Of a stretch of DNA of 64,000 bases, positions 58,027 through 64,000 are shown piece after piece. The stretch is taken from NCBI GenBank assembly GCA_014529385.2, contig CM043966.1, forward strand, positions 110,156,808 to 110,220,807, written 5' to 3'. The first letter of the stretch is position 1. The number at the start of each line of letters is the position of its first letter. The translations under genes were made by a program, and so were the position numbers. The notes beneath the pieces are model-generated. The model was not told the DNA's origin. It searched no databases and saw only the letters and a program-made list of their open reading frames with translations. The DNA is from Adiantum capillus-veneris. Lineage: Eukaryota; Streptophyta; Polypodiopsida; Polypodiales; Pteridaceae.

Positions 58027-58848
58027 TCATCCCGCATACAACAAAAGCATGATTACCGCATTGCAAATAGTGACCTCTTCAATGCCTTCTTCTTGCATAA
58101 AGTCAAGTACCATTTGTTCCAATTGATCGATGCATAGACCAAAGAGAGTTGGTGACAATGGACATCCTTGTTTAACCCCAATAGTGCTTACAAAAATTTC
58201 TGAAATTTCTCTTCCCATGCGCAATTGACAAATCACCTTCTCATAGATTCGAGAAACCGCAAGCATAAACTCACTTGGCACTTGGAGTTCTTCTATCCTT
58301 CTCCACAAATTGTTACGTGGAATCATATCAAAGGCTTTCTTAAAGTCCACAAAACAACAATACAATCGCTTGCCTTTCACCCGACTTTCCTCCATGAGAA
58401 CACGAAGAGTGACAAGATGATCAATGGTGCTATGGCATCGACGAAAACCCGCTTGTCCCTTTGCACGCTTGTCATTCTCTTCAGCCCAATCACTCAATTT
58501 CATCTCCATTATGCACCTAAACAACTTTGCCATCAGAGACCCAATCATTATAGTCCGGTAGTTGCTTACATTCTTTACATCCCCTCCTTTATACAAAGGC
58601 TTAACCCAATTAGTACTCCAATCATAAGGCATACCATGTTGAAGTGCAAGGTTGAACATATCACACATCCACTCATGGGTAAAATCTGCCGTCCATTTGA
58701 TCATCTCCGGCTTGATACCTTGAAGATCTCCCACTTTGCGAGTGGCCAACTTTTCAAGCCCACCGCATACATCCTCAATAGTAAAAAAAGACGGCATACA
58801 TGGAGTGAAAAACATAAAATGGAAATTTTTCAGTATTTTCTTGCTCAT
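58027..58848 (-). pseudogene. LINE copy 2 reverse transcriptase, cut at the YADD motif
   Basis: The 273-aa frame has the N-terminal RT blocks: KVGDLQGIKPEMIKW, NWVKPLYKGGDVKNVSNYR, GQAGFRRCHSTIDHL, the first catalytic Asp in CCFVDFKKAFD, and GVKQGCPLSPTLFGLCIDQL. It ends LLLYAG-stop: one extra base near 58,030 (CCCGC where copy 1 has CTGC) replaces the YADD motif. The initial Met is not the real start, as ORF2 began at the endonuclease. Confidence 0.88.
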
Positions 58849-59305
58849 ATAATTGCCTACAATGTGTGTACATATCCACTAGACTCAAGTTACCAAAATT
58901 CTCAACCCGCTTGCCTCTCAAGTTTCTCCAAAATCTTCCACATGCATGTGCCTTTTCTTGGACTTGAAATTCTTGTTGCTTTACTTCCCATCTTCTTCTC
59001 TTCTTTTGAATCAATGCCTTGTATGTATGCAAATGACTTTGATAGTTGTCTTTGTCCATAGTTGCATCAAGCTTTATCAAGGACTTTTGAGCATCTTGAC
59101 ATTCTTTATCAAACCACCTTTTGCGTGATCTATCTTTGTTGATACCATGGAGATGCTTTATGGCAAAGCATTCTTCCGCACAAGAACAAATAGCTTTCTT
59201 GAAAGCTTCCCATTTAGTTTCCAATGGTGCATCACATTGAAGCTTTGTCATCCATAATTTTTGCTCAACCATTTCAATGTACATTGGTGCCCGTTTGAAA
59301 TCCAT
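58775..59305 (-). pseudogene. LINE copy 2 ORF2 linker between endonuclease and RT
   Basis: The 176-aa basic, helical segment reads MDFKRAPMYIEMVEQKLW, KHLHGINKDRSRKRWFDKEC, QKKRRRWEVKQQEFQVQEKA and FWRNLRGKRVENFG. It follows the endonuclease frame after a single TGA (Ser in copy 1) and must shift frame near 58,840 to meet the RT. This is the usual low-complexity connector in plant LINE ORF2. Confidence 0.75.
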
Positions 59306-59311
59306 ACATAG

Positions 59312-60187
59312 TCATAACTTCTCTTTCCTTTGGCTGAGATTATCATGCTTAGTTGCTTCTCCACATGAAAGGTCAATACATAAGGTGCGATGGTCGGATT
59401 CCGGGGTCCATTGACCAAACATAAAACTCTTTATGCGATACATGATGGCTTCAGAGAGTAGCATATAGTCAATCACACTATCCCCATTATGTCTCCTACA
59501 TGTAAATCCATTGGTTCCACTCCACAAAGATACACCATTGGCAATGAGCATACCCGTGCTATTACACATGTGTAAAAGTAACTTTCCATAGTGATCTGGC
59601 TCTTTCTCATCCATTGAATTACGATCATATAAGTGAACTTCCTCCAACTCCCTTGAAATGTATGGCATATCAAATTGTTGAGTATCATGTTGCAATGTTT
59701 TTGTGCGAGCATTCATATTCCCAAATACAATAACATCACCTTCACCTTTGAAATAAGCAATGTCCTCTTCCAAATCAGAAAATGGTTGATCTCTATCCAT
59801 GCAAGCATAAAAGGGAGAATCATGATGAGGAATGTAGCAACCGGCTACAAAAATGGGTGCTCTTTTTGGTGTCATAATTTTCAGCCATACATAACGTTTG
59901 TACTTGTCATCTTTCACAATTGATACAAAATCTTCCAATCCTTTCTTAACCATACATGCTAACCCTCCTTGTCCTCTTCGTTGCTTGAGATTCTTTGACC
60001 ACATCAATGAATGTACATTGTAATCCTCCAAGCCGTTAATCCTTTGTGTATCATGCTCCCAAGTTTCAACAAGAAGTACAACATCGGCTTTGCTTGTTAG
60101 TTCATCAATGCCAACCCCCGCATTCCATGGGTATCCATTACAATTCCAAAAGCATATTTTCAATTGTAACTCGGTCTCATAGGTCAC
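59312..60187 (-). pseudogene. LINE copy 2 AP-type endonuclease domain (291 aa)
   Basis: It starts 6 bp after ORF1. Landmarks in order: CFWNCNGYPWN (Asn), LLVETWEHD (metal-binding Glu), VAGCYIPHHDSPF, VIVFGNMNARTK, GDSVIDYMLL and PESDHRTLCIDL. All catalytic positions are normal except GNMNA, where the invariant GDxNA Asp is Asn, predicted to cripple cleavage. The domain ends at TGA 59,312. ORF2 would have been a single polyprotein through to 56,776. Confidence 0.88.
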
Positions 60188-60193
60188 GCATCC

Positions 60194-61144
60194 CTATTTG
60201 CTTGAGGGACTTGCCTCCTCCTTGGGCACATTTTCTTCATGAGAGATCTCCTTGTTTTTATTATTCTTTTCCTCATATGCCTTGCGACGCATATTTTGTT
60301 GCTTAATAGTGCGATCTTCACATACAAAACATTTTGTATCCCTCAAATAGATCCAACTATTATCAAGGATAATATTTCCTTTGGTCTCATCTGGCATGGT
60401 GCATACAATTGGCCGTTCTCCCGAGCGAGGAGCTCCTTGCTTCCCCACTCTATGTGCTCCATAGACCATAACTCCGGACATGCCAAAGTGGGTTTTGAAG
60501 AAATCTTCAATAACAATGGCAAGAGAAGGAGGTGTCTCTAACTTCTCTTCGGGAATTCCACGAATAACAATGTTCTTGGAACGTGGCTCCCGTTCCTTCA
60601 ACTCCTCCACATCCACATTCTCAACATTCTTTGTTTGAACCATAGCTTGCATCAGTGAGGAATTAGAAACCACATTGCTACCACATACATCAACCCAGGA
60701 CTTGTTTGTGCATACATTTTTCATGTCGCATACATCCCGGCTCATAGTGTCAAATTTCTCCTCTTTCAATACATGGTCATGCTCTACTTTGCTCATCCGC
60801 TCCTTCAAAGCATTCAAGTCCACAAGAGAGCGTTTACATTCCTTGACTTCCTCTTCAAGTTGCATCAAACGTGTTGTTTGCATCTCAAGTGTCCTCTTGA
60901 TATTCTCATTCTCAACCATAAGTACCCTTAGTGTGCCATTCTCCATTGCAAGTGCTCGTAAGTCTTCGCATTGTTTGTTTACGGTTTCTTGCAATGATAC
61001 CAAGTACGCCATGATCATGGTTTCCGATGTCGTTGGTTGGGTGGTTGTGTTGCTATCTCCACACTTAGGAGATTTTGGATCATTTTCCACAATGGTTGTG
61101 GACCTTGTTGAAGAAGAAGAACCCTTGCGAGTGCCGGAAGACAT
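60194..61144 (-). CDS. LINE ORF1 protein: coiled coil plus RRM-like domain (316 aa)
   Basis: The ORF is intact. Residues 1-40 are Ser/Thr-rich. About 45-150 form a heptad-like coiled coil with ENGTLRVLMVENENIKRTLE, QLEEEVKECKRSLVDLNALK and RMSKVEHDHVLKEEKFD. From about 190 an RRM-type ORF1 core follows: RSKNIVIRGIPEEKLETPPS, GAHRVGKQGAP, RPIVCTMPDETKGNIILDN. The C-terminal tail is basic (RRKAYEEKNNKNKE). ORF1 proteins of this type trimerise and bind LINE RNA. It is the only LINE gene in the window still open from end to end; copy 1's version is broken. The ATG is supported by the same N-terminal sequence in copy 1. Confidence 0.9.
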   Translation of the reverse strand: MSSGTRKGSSSSTRSTTIVENDPKSPKCGDSNTTTQPTTSETMIMAYLVSLQETVNKQCEDLRALAMENGTLRVLMVENENIKRTLEMQTTRLMQLEEEVKECKRSLVDLNALKERMSKVEHDHVLKEEKFDTMSRDVCDMKNVCTNKSWVDVCGSNVVSNSSLMQAMVQTKNVENVDVEELKEREPRSKNIVIRGIPEEKLETPPSLAIVIEDFFKTHFGMSGVMVYGAHRVGKQGAPRSGERPIVCTMPDETKGNIILDNSWIYLRDTKCFVCEDRTIKQQNMRRKAYEEKNNKNKEISHEENVPKEEASPSSK

Positions 61145-61330
61145 TGTATGTAAAATAGGAGATGAGAATCAATTTTGTTGAACCTGTTCACTTCGGAAAT
61201 GCTGCTAGAGAAACTCCTTCCATAACTCTGAAAATTTTTGTCTTTACATCAATGCCTAGAGGACTTCGTGCTCTTCGATTGAGGCTATAGATCACCCAAA
61301 TCGGAGTTCGGATGAAGAAGTTATGATCAG

Positions 61331-61563
61331 ATATGACCCATGGGACCAAAACAAGCATTACATCTGGTTTTTTGGGGTAGAGGCATCAGAGATACATATC
61401 AGTTAGGGATTGAGGGTCCATCTGGGGTGAAGGGAAAATGAAAAAGGATAAAGGAGAAGAACACGAACAAAACCTAAGGAGGTTCATGTGGAAGCGGAGC
61501 TGGATTAGGAGTTCAAAACTCCTGGATGATGGCTTTACCACCACGATAGACTAGCCGTTTACC
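61331..61563. other. Spacer with a LINE-end-like block
   Basis: Sequence at 61,331-61,350 (ATATGACCCATGGGACC) resembles the AAATATGACCTATGGGACC block near the 3' end of the LINE family. It may be the remnant of another element upstream of copy 2. From about 61,500 the minus-strand frame of the next entry continues past its stop. Confidence 0.5.
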
Positions 61564-61980
61564 TTATTTACGAGCTTCATGCATCTTCGTAAGCTCGCTT
61601 ACTTTAAGATTGAGCTGATTTGTGGTTAATTCCTCGGTGATCCAAAGCTTTGTCCGCTTGAGACGATAAGATTTATGTAGTAGCCTCGTCCTTTCTTCTT
61701 TGTTTTTGAAAGTGAGGATGCATTGACCAACTGGTACACACCTATGTATATCGTTGATCCAAGAGATAGTGTCGGGCTCAATGTTGAGTGGTTTCACAAT
61801 GTCACTGAGCTTAGTGATGGCTTCTTTGAGAGTATCCTCCTCAGTGCACCATGGTGAGCAAAGCCCTGCAATCTGAATCCTGAGGACGAGGGCTTCTTTT
61901 AGCCGGCATTCTTGTAAGGCTGCTTGTATTTTTCTATCAATCTTCTTACGGTCGATTGCTTTTAACATTATTTTGAACAA
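61510..61980 (-). pseudogene. ORF1-like relic of a second LINE type
   Basis: 61,980-61,564 (138 aa) contains KIQAALQECRLKEALVLRIQ, SPWCTEEDTLKEAITKLSDI, CVPVGQCILTFKNKEERTRL and LWITEELTTNQLNLKVSEL. The order (RRM-like strand, helix, 'ITEELT' C-terminal segment) is that of L1/CR1-type ORF1 C-terminal domains. After the TAA at 61,564 the same frame goes on for 17 codons (GKRLVYRGGKAIIQEF) to a TGA, so the TAA looks premature. It differs from the ORF1 of copies 1 and 2. Assignment is tentative. Confidence 0.5.
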
Positions 61981-64000
61981 AGAGATATTCTTATTCTCAA
62001 GTAGTCTGATCTTGTAAATAAGTGGTTATTTCTCTATTCTTGTAACCCTATCCGTGAACTATGAGAGAGATATGTGGGCTTTGACTAATATTGTGATTAA
62101 GTGGATTTTTTCTTTTCCTGTAACTCTTTTCATGAACGTGCAGTCACTATGGTTTTCTTTCTTGGTATTTGAGCTTGTCACTTGCAAGTTCCCAACTCTC
62201 ACATTGTGATTTGTCTACCACTCTATAGAAATGTCCATTGATATGGTGACTAAATTTTGGGTGACGTAATGCAACATTTCCCCAAATGCCATGAAAAGAA
62301 GCACACTGCTTTTCATTTACCTGGGAACAACAATAGCAGCCCCTTTGCATGCTAACCACCATTGGATTGCTACTCTTTCATGCATTTGATAGCTAGTCTG
62401 CGTATCTTGCAAAGATTGACTATGCTAGCTCCAAGCTTCCCTTCCAGTAGAGCTGATATGAGCTCATACAAGTACAAAAATTTCTCATGGATCATGTACA
62501 ATCTTACTGAGACTCATGCCTACAACAACATGCCAATTGAGGTGTGTTTTTCTCTATTAAATTGCTAAGTAAATCCCCCCCTATCCCTGCCCTACCCCCC
62601 CACCCGCATGTGTTGCATCCTTTAATAATTAAATCATGCACACATGCATTGTCTTTGGCTAACCTCTACAATGGACCAAATGTTGCATCACAAAACTTCT
62701 ATCTAGCAACATTTACTTTGGTGCTTTCATTTTAGTACCGTTGTATTCAAGGGTGAAAAATCCATCGCTTATTTTGTAGAATCAAGAGTCATATAATGCT
62801 CTTGCATGTAAAACTTATACACTTGTCTTCTTATGTACTTTTTCTTGTGTGAAAGGAGATTCTTAGACATGCACATAAAACATTCAACCACCCAACCACC
62901 ACGCTGTAGAGGTGTCTGCTAATGTGGTGGCACAATTTTGGGTGACAAACTGCAACATTAACCTACATTTGGTAGAGGGAGCTTTTCGCATAAGGTTAGG
63001 GAATCCAGCACAAAGTTCATGGAGAGAGCTTTTTCAATAAATTTTCCAACCGGTCCATTTTCCATAAAAACCTTCCTCCAAATCTCCCTCAAAAGCTCCC
63101 TTGATACCCCTACTCAATTTCTTTGTCTTTCTCATGCCGGGTTATGTCTAACCGAATCTCATTATTGTGGAAGTGGTAGTACAATCTCCATCATTATCTG
63201 TTTTGCATCTTCTTCCATGTAGATTAACACATAATCTTGCTTTGCAAATTTGTCTTTCCTAGATTCTCACATGCTAATTGTGCCTAGCCTAATCTCCATC
63301 ACCGTGTTGATCATGTCTATTGTGATCTTCATCATCATCTCTTCTATAACGTCTACCATGAAGAGTAATATAACACATTGGTTTGCATATTTGTCTTATA
63401 TAGCTCCTCTCATGCAGATTATGTCTAACCCAATTATCACAGTACATATTTTCTTACTGAATAATAAAGCATAGAACATTTGAACGTGCTATGTTGATCT
63501 TGTGATACCTCTAAAGGCGCAAGGGTCTACCTGTGGTGGAGGTATCAGTAAAAGGCATGGGGATGGTAGTGCAGGGAGGTGATTGTGAGTTGGAGGTAGG
63601 GGAGAGCACAACACGAGAGATAGATTGCATTGGTTTCACAAATAGCACGTAGGCAATTGTATCGTATGACAATATTGTTGTTTGGAGATGGAGTTGTAGG
63701 TCATTGTGATGGAGTTGGTGAATAGGTGTTGCTGACAATCAAGTAGATTTACTTTGAAAATTGGTAGAGGAGAAAAGTGATAGCCTAGCATCTAAAAAGT
63801 GAGGAGAGATGCAATATCAAATAGTGTGAGATTGATCGTAGGATGACATGCACTTTGACGTACACTTCTCATCTTCTTGGTTTGGCCCCACCTGTGTTCA
63901 ACATGTCTCACAATCATTGTATTCTACAACTTGATATTCCGGACAGGCAGTTCTTTAAGAGCTTTTTGTGATTTTTGAAGTACACCACATCTTCTTGGCC
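61981..64000. other. Gene-free stretch with a diverged direct repeat
   Basis: No supported gene. A ~66-bp unit at 62,214-62,278 (TATAGAAATGTCCATTGATATGG, AATTTTGGGTGAC, TGCAACATTT as its words) recurs in diverged form at 62,894-62,959. Short ORFs of 63-75 codons carry no motif. The tail is ordinary AT-rich sequence. Confidence 0.6.

Larger units (their letters stand above)
56742..61330 (-). mobile_element. LINE copy 2, full length (~4.6 kb), inactive
   Basis: The minus strand carries a ~185-bp leader, ORF1 (61,144-60,194), a 6-bp gap, endonuclease (60,187-59,312), linker, RT and C-terminal CCHC domain, ending GGACGATAATAAAATC plus (TC)n. It shares its 5' limit with copy 1 (the match stops at GATCA, 56,627 and 61,330). 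Two-ORF layout with an RRM-type ORF1 and AP endonuclease places it in the L1-like/AP-endonuclease LINEs of plants; the exact clade needs a tree. Three ORF2 breaks are visible: TGA at 59,312, a frame change near 58,840 and one at 58,027. A further stop is at 57,280. Confidence 0.92.

Noticed and set aside
58225-59061. 278-aa plus-strand ORF
   Set aside because: It lies antisense to the LINE reverse transcriptase and linker, whose motifs are clear on the minus strand.
63019-63738. Short ORFs near the right end as genes
   Set aside because: Composition is ordinary AT-rich non-coding sequence; no motif, no partner exon and no repeat relationship supports coding.

Overview
The window looks like heterochromatin of a land plant. 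It holds no gene I would call a host housekeeping gene, no tRNA or rRNA gene, and no bacterial signal. The evidence for a plant is a ~173-bp tandem satellite, a CACTA transposon with a DUF4216-like transposase tail, copia elements primed by initiator tRNA-Met, a Ty3 element of Tat type with two RNase H domains, and LINEs with an RRM-type ORF1. A seed-free plant such as a fern is my guess, mainly from the style of the LINEs and of one transposase-like relic. The sequence cannot prove it.

Layout. 1-28,920: an uninterrupted satellite array with a long higher-order repeat of about 9.15 kb (about 53 monomers) present twice, at roughly 4.16-22.4 kb. 28,921-33,044: a GA-rich junction, then the 3' half of a CACTA transposon with broken transposase exons, inverted subterminal repeats and a terminal end at 33,044; a small copia-type fragment is inserted in it. 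33,045-34,313: nothing recognised. 34,314-36,703: a gag-only copia element with an intact 353-bp LTR, a truncated second LTR, PPT and PBS. 36,706-39,012: a minus-strand transposase-like relic. 39,013-40,726: TC/GA simple repeats with a LINE 3'-end fragment.

40,727-61,330: two LINE copies, both on the minus strand and head to tail. The first (40,727-56,627) is split by an 11,355-bp Ty3/Tat-like LTR retrotransposon (41,654-53,008). That element has 2.7-kb LTRs that are nearly identical, a 4-bp GCAT target duplication, PBS, PPT, gag, protease, and a 1,139-aa RT / dead RNase H / second RNase H / integrase ORF. Nothing is missing from the set, but small frame breaks lie between gag, protease and pol. 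61,331-64,000: a remnant of another LINE ORF1 and diffuse repeats.

Timing inferred from nesting: LINE copy 1 is older than the Tat-like insertion, and the Tat-like insertion is young because its LTRs differ at only about ten clear positions outside simple sequence. The observation I consider newest is a pair of tandem, related 70- and 72-aa ORFs in the leader of the Tat-like element. Their shared residues are mostly written with different synonymous codons, which points to selection on the protein.
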